Source: Trypanosoma brucei gambiense DAL972 (lineage: Eukaryota; Euglenozoa; Kinetoplastea; Trypanosomatida; Trypanosomatidae). From it: a stretch of 64,000 nt of DNA. Under the pieces are notes generated by a model. The model saw nothing but the letters and a program-made list of their open reading frames with translations. It ran no database searches and was not told where the DNA came from. The translations under genes and the position numbers were made by a program. Below, piece after piece: positions 30,925-43,367 of the stretch. Position 1 is the first letter of the stretch. Every line of letters begins with the position of its first letter. The stretch covers positions 62,001 through 126,000 of the forward strand of contig NC_026744.1 in the NCBI RefSeq assembly GCF_000210295.1, given 5' to 3'.

Positions 30925-31256
30925 ATTTTTGGTTTTTGTTTTGTCCCCTTTGTTTTGGAGGGATGTCTTTCTCTTTTTTTTTTTCTTCTTTCGTTTTAAT
31001 CACCTAATTATTCTCCTTTTTTTTTCTATTTAATTTTCCTCCTTTCAGAAGAAAAAAAGGAGCACCTACTCCCTTTCGCTTTCATCTTTATATTTATGTT
31101 ATTTCATCCCTCTGTTGTTGTTTTTTTTTTCTTCTTCGTATTATTTTTCCCCCGTTACTTCTGCTAAAACTATACCATCAAACTCCCACCGCCTTGTTTT
31201 ACAACACCACTGCATCGCAGCGGAAGGAAGGGGAGGAAAAAACAAAACAAAAAAAA

Positions 31257-31280
31257 ACACACACACACACACACACACAT
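31257..31280. repeat. CA dinucleotide microsatellite
   Basis: A run of about 12 AC units lies in an A-rich block of the UBP2 downstream tract. A short AAGGA/AAGAA run follows, and an AAAAC run at 31336-31372. Confidence 0.85.
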
Positions 31281-31333
31281 AACACAAGAAAGAAAGAAGG
31301 AAGGAAGGAAGGGCACGCACACAGAAAGATTTA

Positions 31334-31364
<31 letters not shown>

Positions 31365-34300
31365 CAAAACAAAATAAAATAAAGAAGAAAAAGAAAAAGA
31401 AAAAAAAGAGCGGGGAGAACAATAACAATAATAATCATCATAACAAAAGTTACCCAAGATGAGATGTTACGTCACACACGGGGTCAAAGAAACTCCTCCT
31501 CCTCCACCTCCCCTTTCCTCCTCTTGTCATAAAAAAAACACACAACATTTACACCTAATCCCATTTTTAACTTCCATTCATAATTCTCATCCCATCAAAA
31601 CTCGTCAACTCATCCACATAAATTTTCTCCCGTTCCTCCTTTTTTTCTTTTTCTTTTTGTTTTTTTTTGTCACTTTGTTTGTTTGCTTGTTTGTTTGTTT
31701 TTGTTTTTGTTTTTGTTTGACGTTTCCCCCACACCCACACATACACATACACAATTGCATATCATATATGTAATATATATTATGTAAAACGACATACGTG
31801 TGCGTTACCTTTCTCTCGCCCTCTGTGTCCCTCTTCGTATCACAACTTGCCGGTGTTTCTTTTTTTTTTTAATTTTTATTTTTTATTTTCTTTTATTCAT
31901 CTTTTTCTTCTGTTTGATGGTTTGCTTTCAAGTCCTCACCTCATTCTTTCCTTCTTTTTCTTTCCCATTTGTCAACATTTCGCTTTATTTCATTCTTGCT
32001 TTTTTTCTTTTTTTCTTATATTTCTTTACTTTGCTTATTATCCTCAAACTGATGTAACTGACGTTGCTACCTTTTGTGGTAAATGCAGTAAATTTACTTA
32101 AGGCAACGCATAGGAAACAATACAAAAAAAAAGAAAAAAAAGAAAGAAGCGGGAACACGAAGAGAAATGAAAAAGCAACGAACTGACACCATCGCAAAAC
32201 AACAAACACTTTCGCGTGTATCACTTTTTTGTTTTATTGTTTTCTTTTTTCTTTCGTTTAAATTGCAAAAACTCCAACACTCGTGCATTCATGTTTCCCT
32301 TAACTTCTCTTCTTTTTCACTTTTCAATTTGTTGCTGTTGTCGTTGTTTATTTATTTTTTTTTTAATCTCTGCTGACAATTCCCCCTCCTTCTATTGGTG
32401 TTTCACCATTTTATTTAATATCCTCTTATAAAAAGCGCCAATTTTCATTTTTTTTAAAAATTTATTTCCCCCTCCCCTCCCCTCAAGTCCACCGTAGTGA
32501 AGTCACTTGAAAGTAACAAAATAAAATATACCATCATAAAAAGTATTTTATTTTATTTTATTTCTTTGTTTCGTATCCACATATCCAATAATAAGTGAAT
32601 ATATATATATATCATATAAATACGTATATAACTGCATATATGAATACAGGCACGTGAGGGAAAAACAAGAAACACAAACACAAACTGTCACACAAGAAAA
32701 AAAAAACGACAAAAAGTTTACCGCAACCGCATGATGCCACAGAGGCAATAATAACAACCAAATAGAGATGGAAAAATATGGGAGGAAAAATAAAAAGAAG
32801 AAAAGAAGAAAAGAAGTACCGACGAACAAAAACAAAAAACACAAACATAAAGACACAAAGGAAGAGAAGTGTACGAGCCCAACTAAGGCAATGAAAAATT
32901 GGAAGAAAATAAAGGAGGTACGAGTTAGAAATGAAACACAAACACACAAACAAAGTCATTTCATTTCTTTTTTTATGATTCTTTTTTTTAAAAAAAACCC
33001 ATATACAAACACAAACACAAACACAAACACAATAACAATAACAACAGCATCGGTAACGGCAATGAATTTCCTTTTTTTTTTTTTTCTTCATCTTCCTCTC
33101 ATCCTCTCTTTACTCTGCCAGTGAAGGCATTGAGAGGACGTGAGAAAAGAAAAAAAAATGAAAAAGGAAAAGGAAAAGGAAAAGGAAAAGGAAGAGGAAG
33201 AGGAGGTAAGGACAAAAAAGGAAAAGAAAAAAAAGAAAAAAGGAAAAAAAAGAAATTTAAAAAAAAAACAACAATAACGACAATAACAAATACTCAAAAA
33301 AAAAAACACAAAAAGAAAAGAAAAGAAAATCCGCTGAACAGAAGAAAAGGTATGGACTTCGGTGATATAATATTGACGGTGGTGTCAAGAAGGTCTCCTT
33401 CCCATGAGATTAATTTCACGCGATAAAAAAAAAAAGAAAAGGAGGAGAGGAATGGAAAAAAAAAAACAGAAAAGACGCAATCTTTTTATTTTTTTTTTCC
33501 TTTCGTATTTTTCTTTTTTTTTTTTTCTTCTGTCAAGTTTTGCTTTGTTGTTGCGGTTTCATTTTCTCAAGCATTTGAGGGACGTAACATCAAAGGTGCT
33601 GTTGTTTTTTTTTTCTTTTGCGCATGCGCGGAGTTCGTAGACATTTAAAAAAAAATTTATATATATATAAAACATACATATTATAAATATATAAATGTAA
33701 ATATATGTATAGAATCAACGGATGGATTAATTGAAACTGAAGAAAAAAAAAAGACCAACGTGTACACAGGTGAGCGACAACAATAATAATAATAATAATA
33801 ATAACCAACACACACACACACACACACACAAAGGGATTAAAAGAAAGGTAAAAGAAGGCGAAACAGTGGTGGAATATAGAAGTTTTTTTCTTTTTTCTTT
33901 TCAAACAAAAAAATAAAAGATAAAGAAAAGAAAAGGAAAAGAAAGGAAAGTAAAGTAAAGTAAAATTGTGTCCTACGCCCTGTTCACATTAAAGCAGCAC
34001 GCGACTGGAAACAAAAAATAAGGGGATTCAACACCACAAACGCAAAGCATCATTTGGTGGCAAAACGAAACACAAAATGAAATTTCATTTCTTTCGACTA
34101 TTAAATCGCTCACCCCCTTTTTCCTTTTTCCTTTTTTTTTTCTTCTTTTTCTTTTTCTTTCTTTTTTGCCTTTTCCTTTCACTTTTTTTTTTTAAAGAAG
34201 AAAAAAAGGAACTTCTTTTTTATTTGGTTTTAGTCTCACTTACCTCCATCCCGCTCGGTTTATTTAACCTTATCTTTTAATCCCCTGAAACTTCACCTCC

Positions 34301-37300
34301 TCTCTCTTTTCTTTTTCTTTTCATTTTCCTCCTCTTAAACTCTCGCATGCATTTTTTCTTTCTTTTTTTTTTTAAACCCCCCCCCTTCCCCTCTTCACTT
34401 CAGCCGTCTAATCAGAAGGCTATACAAGAGGGAAAGGAGTATTTTTATTTTATTTTTTTTAAAAGAAAAGAAAAGCGAGAACCACTCGTTGCAAAGGCGA
34501 GAAACAAAGCGGAACCAAATAGAGAGAGGAAAAAAAAAAAAGAAAAAGGAAGAAAGTAAACAACAAACAACAACAAGTCAAATATTAACGAATAAGCGCA
34601 CAACCAGGTAAGCGCACACATATATACATATATTTAATATTCACTCATATATATATATATATATATGTATACGTACACGTGGGCTACGGAGCCACAACAA
34701 CAATAATGATGGTGATGATAATGATGATGATAACAACAATAACAATAATAGTGATAATAGTAACAGCAACGGAGTTCAAAGCAGAATCAAAAGAAAAAAC
34801 AAAAAAGAAGAAGCGGGAAACAAACAGTAGACAAAAACAAACAATTTTTTTCCTTATTTTCCTAATTACAAAACATTAGCAGTGCAGATCGGTGACATCC
34901 ACCACAACAGGTTGAAGAAAGTAGGAGATATATATATATATAAAGAGGTAGTCTGCTACGTAATTACCCACACGTGGAGAGACATAAAAATATAAAATCA
35001 ATGGGGAAACATAGCCAGACAAATCATAATAACAATAACAATAACAATAACAATAGTAATAACCGAAACTCTTTGAATCCAATGCACACACCGCACCCTT
35101 TTCTTATATCGTCTTATCATGCGCAAAAAACTCACATGACAATTTAGCAGCGGATACGAAAAGAAATGTAACGAAATGTTTAAGAAAAAAGGGGGTGCGC
35201 GTACTGAACCAGTGACAAAAAGGAGCGAGGGGTATAAAAGGTAGCAAAAGAAAAAAAAAAGGAGGAAAACAAACAAAAAAAAAGAGAAGCTCGGCGCCTG
35301 CATTTAACGCAACGTAGCGCGAGAACGAATAGGAAGAAAAACAAACCGACAGATGTCGGCACCATACAGGGCCAGGCAAAGCCGCGCAGCCAGAAGAAAC
35401 AAACAAACAAACAAACAAACAAACAACAACAAAGAGAAGAGAAGAGAAGAGAATAGGAAAGAAAAAAAAAAGAAAAAAGCCACAGTCCATAACAAACAAA
35501 GGTAAGACCATGTCACAATCCAGAAGAAAACCAAAACAGATTAATAATAATAATGATGATGATGAAAAATAAGAGAAAAGGAGTAAAATCGTCGGCACGG
35601 CGACGCTCGTCTGTCATCATTTCGTATGTTTTCTAGGCAATAGAGAGGATCTTCTTTTTTTTTTTCCTTTTTGAAATAAAATGAAATGAATAAAAGGGTC
35701 AGCGCAACGCGAAGCTAATCAAACAATCACAAAATATCAAGTAAGCGGCTAGGCGGGGTTTCTTTTTTTTTTTCATCACATATTCGTATCGTCCCCTTTT
35801 TTTTCTCTCTCTTTTCGCGATATTCAAACAGTTTTCAATTCCATTGGCGGGTTCCAACCGGGTATTGGGGGGACGACAGTCATTTACTTTGTTGTTGTTG
35901 TTGTTGTTGTTTCTTTTGGTAAATGGAAAAATGAAGAAGGAACTGAGCGGATCAAATTTAAAAAAAAGGAAGAAAGGTAGAACAAAAAAAAAAAAACAAG
36001 CGCCGTCCAACTTCACTGCTACGCAACAACGACATCAACGTTTCAGAAAACCGAATTTCAATGACAATAATAACATTTAGCAAATGCTGGTCGTTTATTT
36101 GAAATACTACTCCTCCCATTCTTTTCCTTTTAGCTTCTCCTCTGGTTGTTCTTATGTTGTGGCGTTCCCCAAAATCTGAATAAAAATACACCTCTCTTTT
36201 TTTTTTTCTTGGTCTTTCCAATTTTATTCGGATATCAACTTTGCTTTGTGTTTGCTTCTGGGTTTTGGCTTCTTCACCAGTTTCTTTCATTCTCCCCCAT
36301 TTGAGATTCCATTGCAGACATCAAATCCCCACCCTTTTCCTTTGTTGTTGTTGTTAATAATTTTCCTCTCTTACTCCACTTGACTCTCTGTGTTACTCTT
36401 TTGCTTCTCTTTTTTTTTTTCTCTCTCTTTCCCCTCGCGGAACACTTTCTTTTACCTTTGAGTCTTTCCTGTTTTGGGACCATGTTTTTCAGTTGCATAT
36501 ATATATATATATGTATAAGTTGTTTGTGTTTGTTTGTTTATTTTTTTCTTTAATCTTAACTGTCCACACATACTGAAATACACCAGAATGATTCAGTCTG
36601 CTCGACGTTAAACGAGCAAATAGAAGATAACTCAGATGTCAAATATTTACTTACAAAAATATACGTTTGTGGGACGCGGAATTTTGTTATTGTTTCTGTC
36701 GTTGATGCCTCTGTCTTCTTTTTTTTTTTTTTTCTTCGGTTTCACCTCCTTTCTTTTTATTTTATTTTATTTTTCTTTTTAAGCCCTCTCCTCTATTTCC
36801 TCTCTATCCAACACCTTTCTGTCACTATTTGCTCCACTTCATTCCTCTTCTCTTTGTGTTGTTCCTCTTTATTCGTTTTCTCCGACTCATGCTTCATTTT
36901 CTTTGTTTAAACCCTCTCGTATTAGTGGAAAAAAAAAAATTCTTTGCATGGTGTGATTTCGACCTTTGTGACATTTCACACTTACCTCTGTTTTTTTTTT
37001 TCCTTTCCTTTCCTTTTTTTTAATGTTGGTTTGTTTTGTTTTGTTCTTTCGTCTCTTTTTCTCCTCCCCTCCATGGTTTTCTTTTTTTTTTCTTTTTTTA
37101 ACTTCGTCATGATTCATCCATTCATTTGGGTCTAGTGGGGAGGGAGAGCCGCTTCTCCGACTATAAGGCTCATATTTTGTACACAAATATAAATGTATGT
37201 GTGACAACAAAATAAAGTAATAACAGTAATAATAGTAATAATAATAATAATAAGCGAGAAGCAAGTAAAACCCAACTCCAACAAAACATAAATAACATAA

Positions 37301-37827
37301 CATAACATAACACAACATAACATGACATGGCACAATATGACATGATATGATATGTGATATGACATGACATGACATGACATGGCACAAAACATACACACAA
37401 ACATACACACAAACAAACACAGACGACAGCTCTGTTTCAACGCCTCGCTTGTATGAAAAGAGCTCCCACTCCGCTCCCCCTCTTTTATTTTCTTCTTCAT
37501 TTTATTTTTGCTTCAAAAATAAAAGGGAAACTTTCCTTCCCATTTCCTCCCTCTTGTGCCCTTACTTCTTTACATACACACTCCGACAGCCTCCTGGGGC
37601 ATTTAAAGTTCATATTCCTTTTCTTTTCCCTTCTTTTTTTTCCTTTTTTTTGCATTTTCTGTCATATCACCTTTAAAATAATTAAAATTACTTATCCTTA
37701 AAAAAAAAAAAAAAAACCTTCCATTTTCTCTCACACCCCTCCATCTGCCCCACCGACCCTCGAAGGGAAGCTGACGGGTTGAGAACCCCCCCCCCCAAAA
37801 AAAAAAAAAAAGAAAAAAGAAAAAACA

Positions 37828-38355
37828 TTACTGACGGGATATCGGAGGCATCGGGGAAGCGGCCATCATATAATGTTGTTGCATTGCCATCATTTGTTGT
37901 TGTGCATATGGATTAGCAACGGGAGGATAAGCACCATAGCCACCATACCCGCCATAACCGCCATACGCATTGAAACCATTGTTCATGTTACGCCCACGTT
38001 GATGACCGCTAGCAGCCAGCGCTACCTTCAGTCGTTTGTTGAGGATTACAAAACCATTCAATGATGCAATCGCCTGTTGGGCACTCGAGGCGCTCTGAAA
38101 CTTCACGAAACCATAACCGCGACTTTGACGAGTCTCCCGATCACACACAATTTTAACCGACTCAATTGGGCCGAAGCGCTCAAACAACTGCCGGAGTTGC
38201 ACCTCATCAACAGTAGTTGGAATATAATTTACCATAAGATTGCGTAGCAAATCGAGATCTTGATTCATTGCTCCCATAGAAGGAGGAGGTGCCTGTTGTT
38301 GCTGCTGCTGAGGAGGCTGTTGTTGCGTTGTGTAATACTGCGGTTGCTGGGACAT
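37828..38355 (-). CDS. UBP2: RNA-binding protein UBP2 (single RRM)
   Basis: The 175-residue protein is the shorter paralogue of UBP1 and starts at the first ATG (38355). It has a Gln/Pro-rich N-terminus (residues 3-25), an RRM at about 38-118 with RNP2 LMVNYI (40-45) and RNP1 RGYGFVKF (79-86), the same Tyr-Gly-Gly stretch as UBP1, and a short Met/Ser/Pro-rich end. It lacks the Pro-rich C-terminal extension of UBP1. The RRM differs from UBP1 at very few residues (for example Pro instead of Ala in the loop Arg-Phe-Gly-x-Ile). In trypanosomes the two proteins bind U-rich 3' UTR elements, can associate, and are abundant in the cytoplasm. That role is from knowledge of the family, not from the sequence. 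Confidence 0.95.
   Translation of the reverse strand: MSQQPQYYTTQQQPPQQQQQQAPPPSMGAMNQDLDLLRNLMVNYIPTTVDEVQLRQLFERFGPIESVKIVCDRETRQSRGYGFVKFQSASSAQQAIASLNGFVILNKRLKVALAASGHQRGRNMNNGFNAYGGYGGYGGYGAYPPVANPYAQQQMMAMQQHYMMAASPMPPISRQ
37882..38166 (-). repeat. 285-bp block identical to UBP1
   Basis: This is the partner of the block at 29718-30002. It covers the RRM from RNP1 to the end and the Tyr-Gly-Gly segment. Confidence 0.95.
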
Positions 38356-38418
38356 TACGTAAATTACAGAACCTTATTATAAGTTATGATATAATACAAA
38401 AGTAAGATAGATAAATAA

Positions 38419-38458
<40 letters not shown>

Positions 38459-39557
38459 AGATATATATATATATATATGTACTAGCTACGTTTTGCCAAG
38501 CTTTCTTTCCTTATTTTTCCTTCTAACCCTTTTTTTTTTGTCTTTGGTCTCTTTGCTTACTCCCTATGTTCTAAAAAAAAAAAAAGACCTTTTCGATGAT
38601 GTTTCTTTTTTTTTTAATTTAATACCTTGTTAGCTTTCTGTAACTGTCCTAATTATTTCTCTTTGTTTATTAATCACTAGTAAAACACGGTTTCTTATTA
38701 TTGTGTTGCGTTGTTGTTGTTGTTTTCGTTTTTGGTTGAGTGTTAACGTGGAAATGTGGAAATGTGGAAGTTCCGACGGCAGCAGAGAGACGAATGAAAG
38801 AAATAATATATGTTCAGATATATGTATATGAAGGTAAAATATCAACCTTACACTGGTGCAATTAATGGAAAACAGAACTAAAAGCAATGCCTAACAATCA
38901 CCCCAGCAGAAGCAAATCACAAAAAGATGATATTCAAAAAAGAAAAATAACGAATCGAGATGTTAAACTGAACTCATAAATATTTTTTATATCTTTTTTT
39001 TTTAAATTCACAAAAAAAATAATAAAACGGACCTTCGCGCCGCAACACAACCCGCTACTTCCAAGACATTACGTGCGCTCAAATAAAATGGGAGACGAGA
39101 AATACGCCAAACAACCCGAGATGTATAATATATATGCATATATATATATATATATTGATGAAGCGAACAGGACACAACAGCTATGAGGGTATATCTAATA
39201 TAAAAAGAGATGCAAAAAAAAAAAAAAAGAAACAATGATGGTTAAATAGTTCCACACATTTTTAAAGGTGGACTCCTCCAGTCATCAGATTCATTTTGCC
39301 TCCTTCTCCTCCTCCTCCTCCTACCTTTTCATCCACTCCCCAGTGAGAAAAACTAATAACAAAAAAAAAAGCATCTGTATTTTCTGTAACAATAAAAAAT
39401 TATCCAGCCCCTCCCTCCTTCTCTTCTCCTTCAGCCTTCGCCACTAACACAAAACGGTATTTTACCATTCGTACAAACGGTAAAAAGAATGATATTTGAA
39501 AAAAAAACAAATTAAAATTTAAAAAAAGACATTTTGTGCGATTGACTGCGAGGCATT
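38356..39557. other. Intergenic region between the 390-residue gene and UBP2
   Basis: This 1.2-kb gap includes AT/GTAT microsatellites at about 38422-38478, an A run at 38573-38585 (a minus-strand pyrimidine tract) and T-rich stretches at 38520-38540. It also contains an AT run near 39130-39156, an A run at 39214-39228 and a CTC run at 39303-39320. No gene is supported. Confidence 0.5.
38422..38478. repeat. Interrupted AT microsatellite
   Basis: Two AT runs separated by a GTATAG break lie about 70-120 bases upstream of the UBP2 start. Confidence 0.9.
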
Positions 39558-40730
39558 TCATTGGAGGCCACTCCTCAACTTCGCCTCGTCGATGCACCGT
39601 TCAAGGGTCACCCGAAGGTCATGTTCCCTGTTAATGCAGCGTTCCAATTGAGTAAAATCCCTACGATACGCCGCCTCTTGAGCTAACAAAAAGTCCTCAA
39701 CAGCAGCTGCGGGTACGGGAGGCCCATCCGTTATGCAACATCCGCCTGCCGCATCCTCATCAGTTTGAAGGTTGACATTCACGGATGAATAACTGGAGAA
39801 ATTAATATTCGCCTGCCTCAGAAACATGCACGCCTGTTCCCGCTCAGTTCCCTCTACACCACCCACTGCAGCATCCACTTTTAAGAGTGCTGAGACTGTT
39901 TCTGCAAGGTAAAGTAAAGCAAGGCGAAGCGCCACACGATGAGAAGAGGCAGCAGAGTTTAAAGGCAAATACGATAAGAGTGCGAGTGCCAGGTGGCGAT
40001 CCTCCCGCAACTCAACACGGGCGGCGTCACCGGTAACAATGTGCAACGGAAGCAAATGTTTCTCCATCCATGGAATGATATCACGCTCCAGTGCCTCATC
40101 TGTCACCGAAGCGCCAGCACAAATCCGACCTTGGAATGTTTCCCCGTCAGTTCCAGCAATACATGGTCCTATCCGTCGCATAACATTGCGAATGGTTATG
40201 CGGGTGACGCGAAGGATGCTCAAAGGCTCGTTTTCAACGGTACTGCGTGGCAAGCAACTGAGAAGTTGCAGTAGGCAGTTAAGAATGTTACATCCCTCGT
40301 CACAGAGTGCATCCAATGGCGCATATTTCACAACTAAAACAGCCATTCGAAGCAGTGCTCCAATTGCTCGGGGACCCAACAGCGGGCGGTGCGCAAAACA
40401 ATCAGCGAGACTCCGAAGGTTTTCTAACGAAATTTGATGCAAGCACGGCGCAGTTCCGGTCCCATCACCTCCCAATTCATTATATACCTGAAGGACATCC
40501 CTGACAGATTTCAGTATCATTTCCTCCATTCCAATAACCGCAACCCCCGCCACATTGATGCTATTGCTGAGAAATACCAATAATTGCGAAGTATGACGAG
40601 GCGCTTCTGGAAAACGAAAACCAGCAGAAATTCCACTAGAAAACAATGTGGCGTAAAAACTCCCTCCCGGTTTTCTTCCGTAAAGCGACGGTCCCTCGGG
40701 TGGGAAAGCAGTAACACCACCATTGCTCAT
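39558..40730 (-). CDS. Hypothetical helical protein
   Basis: The 390-residue frame starts at the ATG at 40730. A frame two codons longer begins with TTG. The protein is mostly helical and Leu/Ala/Arg-rich in residues 70-290, with cysteines and a Leu-Leu-Gln-Leu-Leu-Ser-Cys-Leu segment. An N-terminal Gly/Pro/Phe-rich stretch lies at 1-45, and a polar loop near 320-345 is followed by a Glu/Arg-rich end that could form a short coiled coil. There is no membrane segment, zinc site or nucleotide motif. I recognise no family. Its even codon use and composition, unlike the low-complexity flanks, make it a secure gene in the RBP3-UBP2 interval. Confidence 0.88.
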   Translation of the reverse strand: MSNGGVTAFPPEGPSLYGRKPGGSFYATLFSSGISAGFRFPEAPRHTSQLLVFLSNSINVAGVAVIGMEEMILKSVRDVLQVYNELGGDGTGTAPCLHQISLENLRSLADCFAHRPLLGPRAIGALLRMAVLVVKYAPLDALCDEGCNILNCLLQLLSCLPRSTVENEPLSILRVTRITIRNVMRRIGPCIAGTDGETFQGRICAGASVTDEALERDIIPWMEKHLLPLHIVTGDAARVELREDRHLALALLSYLPLNSAASSHRVALRLALLYLAETVSALLKVDAAVGGVEGTEREQACMFLRQANINFSSYSSVNVNLQTDEDAAGGCCITDGPPVPAAAVEDFLLAQEAAYRRDFTQLERCINREHDLRVTLERCIDEAKLRSGLQ

Positions 40731-42158
40731 TTCCAAATAGTTATATAACTCTTCCTATTAGTTTGTTTGTATTGTTTATTTCGACACTCCACTCCAAGTT
40801 TCAACCCTCGTTACACCGCTTATGGATTATCAAATAGCAGTAGAGATGAAAATGTGGATAAAACAAAACAATAATAATAATAGAAAATAATAATGAGATT
40901 ATAATAAAGGATAGGGAATTTTTTTTCACTTTAGATATGATTGACATTGTGCCAAACAGAGTATCAGAGAAGAATTCAAGTGATGTTGTTGGCGGGGCAA
41001 ATCATTAAAATAAGTGTTGAGGCAAATTCGCATAGAAAAAGAGGAGTTTAGGTTTGAAATGTTTTATTATGCAAATTACGCACCACGCATGCGCGTATCA
41101 TCCCCAGCATGTTGATTTCTTTTCTTCTTTCCCATGTGATTTGTCTCATTCCACTTCTTCTGCCACTGCCATTCCGTTTTGTTTGGTGGTTTTTTTTTCA
41201 TTTCCTTTTTTTTAAAAAAAGAAAACCACTTGTGTCAGTGTGTATAAGTGTGCGCTTATGTGCAAATATACATTAAATACATTATATATATGTATATGTA
41301 TGTATAGGTATGTATATATGTATGTATACGTCATGTGGATTTTGCACGTATGTGATATAGCTGAAACATGTTACATGAATCAGAGTATATTCAAATATCA
41401 CACATATGCTCAACATCACACAACAGACACACACACATATGCGCAAACACACAATGACAAAAAAGAAAAAAAAAAGACATATACACATATACATATATAC
41501 TCATTTATATATATATATATGCGGACAAAAGTTAAAAGAGCAAAGAAACAACAACAAACAAAAAAAACAAAAATAAGACACATTTATGTCGAAGTATACG
41601 GTAACTCATTCCGCACGTCCATGGAAAACATTTTGCAACGGCAAGAGTTAAAAATCCTCGAGACACTGCTCGTAGAACTCCTTTCATAACTCTCAACCCC
41701 TTCGTCATCTCTTCTCCGCATTTAAAACCATTGTGTTGCGAAAAGTAACTGATTAAAAGCAGGGGACAAAACAAAAACAAAATCAAAAACAAAAACAAAC
41801 GCAAACAAAAAAAACAAAAAAAACAAAAAAACAAACACAAGCTCACGCGTAAGCGTAAAAAAAAAAAAAAGACGCTAATATCATACGTCACTCCTTACCT
41901 TTGCTTAGTCCGTGTGTGGACGTTCGTCCCTCCGCTCGTTCTCAAGGCCGCTCAACTTATAATAGTAGCGAAAAAGAAAAATACTTTTTTTTTTAAAAAA
42001 AAAAAAAAGGGCAGCAAAAAAATGAATAAAAGAGAAATAAAAAAAAGAAAACAAGCTCCTTCCTCCTTTTAATCAATCCTTCCGCTGTTGGACCCTAATG
42101 AAAAATCGGGCAAATGCATATAATAATATAGTGGTAATATATACGTAAATAAATATGA

Positions 42159-42161
<3 letters not shown>

Positions 42162-42217
<56 letters not shown>
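42162..42217. repeat. Long AT dinucleotide microsatellite
   Basis: About 28 uninterrupted TA units, the longest AT run in the window. Confidence 0.95.
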
Positions 42218-42224
<7 letters not shown>

Positions 42225-42762
42225 AATTAATATTTATGTAAATGCCCCCCTAAAAAAAAGAGAGAGACGGGTGGAAGCAAAAAAAAGGAAAGGGGAAGGG
42301 ATTTATTTTTTTATTTATTTTTTTTTTTTTTTTCTGTTTTTTTTTTTTTTTTTTTTTGAGAATATGAATAATAAAAAATAACTTTTTATCTCTTTCAATA
42401 AACCTCCCCGCGCGCGCGAGAGAGAGAGAGACACACCAAAACAAAAATGAAATGAAATGAAATGAAAAGAGAAGAAAAGAAAATGAGGGATAGAGCAAAT
42501 ACAAGACAGCAACAACAACACAGAATTGAGAGAAACAGGAAATAAAATAAAAAGGGTGGGAAATATATATTTACAAAAAGAAAAAAAGCAAGAACCCAAT
42601 CGAGACAAAGACGGTCTCAAACACATCAGTTTATTATTAATAAAAATATTCTTCATATCGTCTCCCACTGTTAATATTTAGTTTTGTTTGTTTGTTATAT
42701 TTCCTCAACTTAACCCTTCACGCATACTCTCCTTTTTCGGCTTTCTTTTTGTTTACTTTCTT

Positions 42763-42862
42763 NNNNNNNNNNNNNNNNNNNNNNNNNNNNNNNNNNNNNN
42801 NNNNNNNNNNNNNNNNNNNNNNNNNNNNNNNNNNNNNNNNNNNNNNNNNNNNNNNNNNNNNN
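42763..42862. other. Assembly gap (100 N)
   Basis: Exactly 100 N bases stand between T-rich DNA on the left and A-rich DNA on the right. The round length suggests a placeholder for a gap of unknown size, probably a collapsed or unclonable low-complexity tract. Confidence 0.98.
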
Positions 42863-43270
42863 AAAAAAAGAAAAGAAAAGAAAAAAAACGAAAACAAAAA
42901 AATTAAACCTACGTAAAGAAAAAAAAAAATGAGAATACAAAGAAAAAAAAAAGCAAAGCAAAAGCATAAACTGTCAAAAGCAGCAGTAAAACGAAAAGTA
43001 AAAAAAAAAAAAGAAAAACAACCCCGTACCCGCCAACAGAAATCCCCCCCTTCTGCCCACAGGAAAAAAAAAAGCATATAAATCATGAACTTAAAAAAAA
43101 GAAAATCACCACACATTCATCAAAAAAAAAAAAGATATGAAAAGAAAAACAAATGCTTACAAACAATATAAGAGAAAACAAACAAAAAAAAGAGAGTTTA
43201 CAACCGTCGCAAAACGCACAGGCTCTTCTTCTTCAGTTTTCAACCTTTCTTTTCTTTAAAAACATCAAAC

Positions 43271-43365
<95 letters not shown>
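43271..43365. repeat. AAT trinucleotide array
   Basis: About 31 perfect AAT units, followed by interrupted AGT/AAT units and a second shorter AAT/CAG mixture up to about 43500. Confidence 0.95.

Positions 43366-43367
<2 letters not shown>

Larger units (their letters stand above)
30258..37827. other. 7.6-kb low-complexity intergenic/3'UTR tract downstream of UBP2
   Basis: This is the longest gene-free stretch in the window, lying between UBP2 and UBP1. The plus strand alternates between T-rich and A-rich blocks. T-rich blocks are at about 30.72-31.15, 31.48-32.08, 32.2-32.48, 34.08-34.40, 36.07-37.13 and 37.45-37.7 kb. A-rich blocks are at 30.28-30.70, 31.2-31.45, 32.65-33.45, 33.72-34.05, 34.42-35.7 and 37.2-37.44 kb. 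Repeats include AT runs (30890-30921 and others), CA (31257-31280), AAAAC (31336-31372), AAC (35396-35426) and ACATA/ACATG (37298-37380). No gene or RNA gene is recognised. The part nearest UBP1 (30.26-30.7 kb) is A-rich on the plus strand, which gives pyrimidine tracts suitable for its trans-splicing. Confidence 0.75.

Noticed and set aside
35104..35598. 164-codon minus-strand frame
   Set aside because: Phe/Leu/Cys-rich product of a plus-strand A-rich block.
43271..43365. CRISPR-like or protein-coding interpretation of the AAT array
   Set aside because: A simple trinucleotide microsatellite without spacers or coding frame support.
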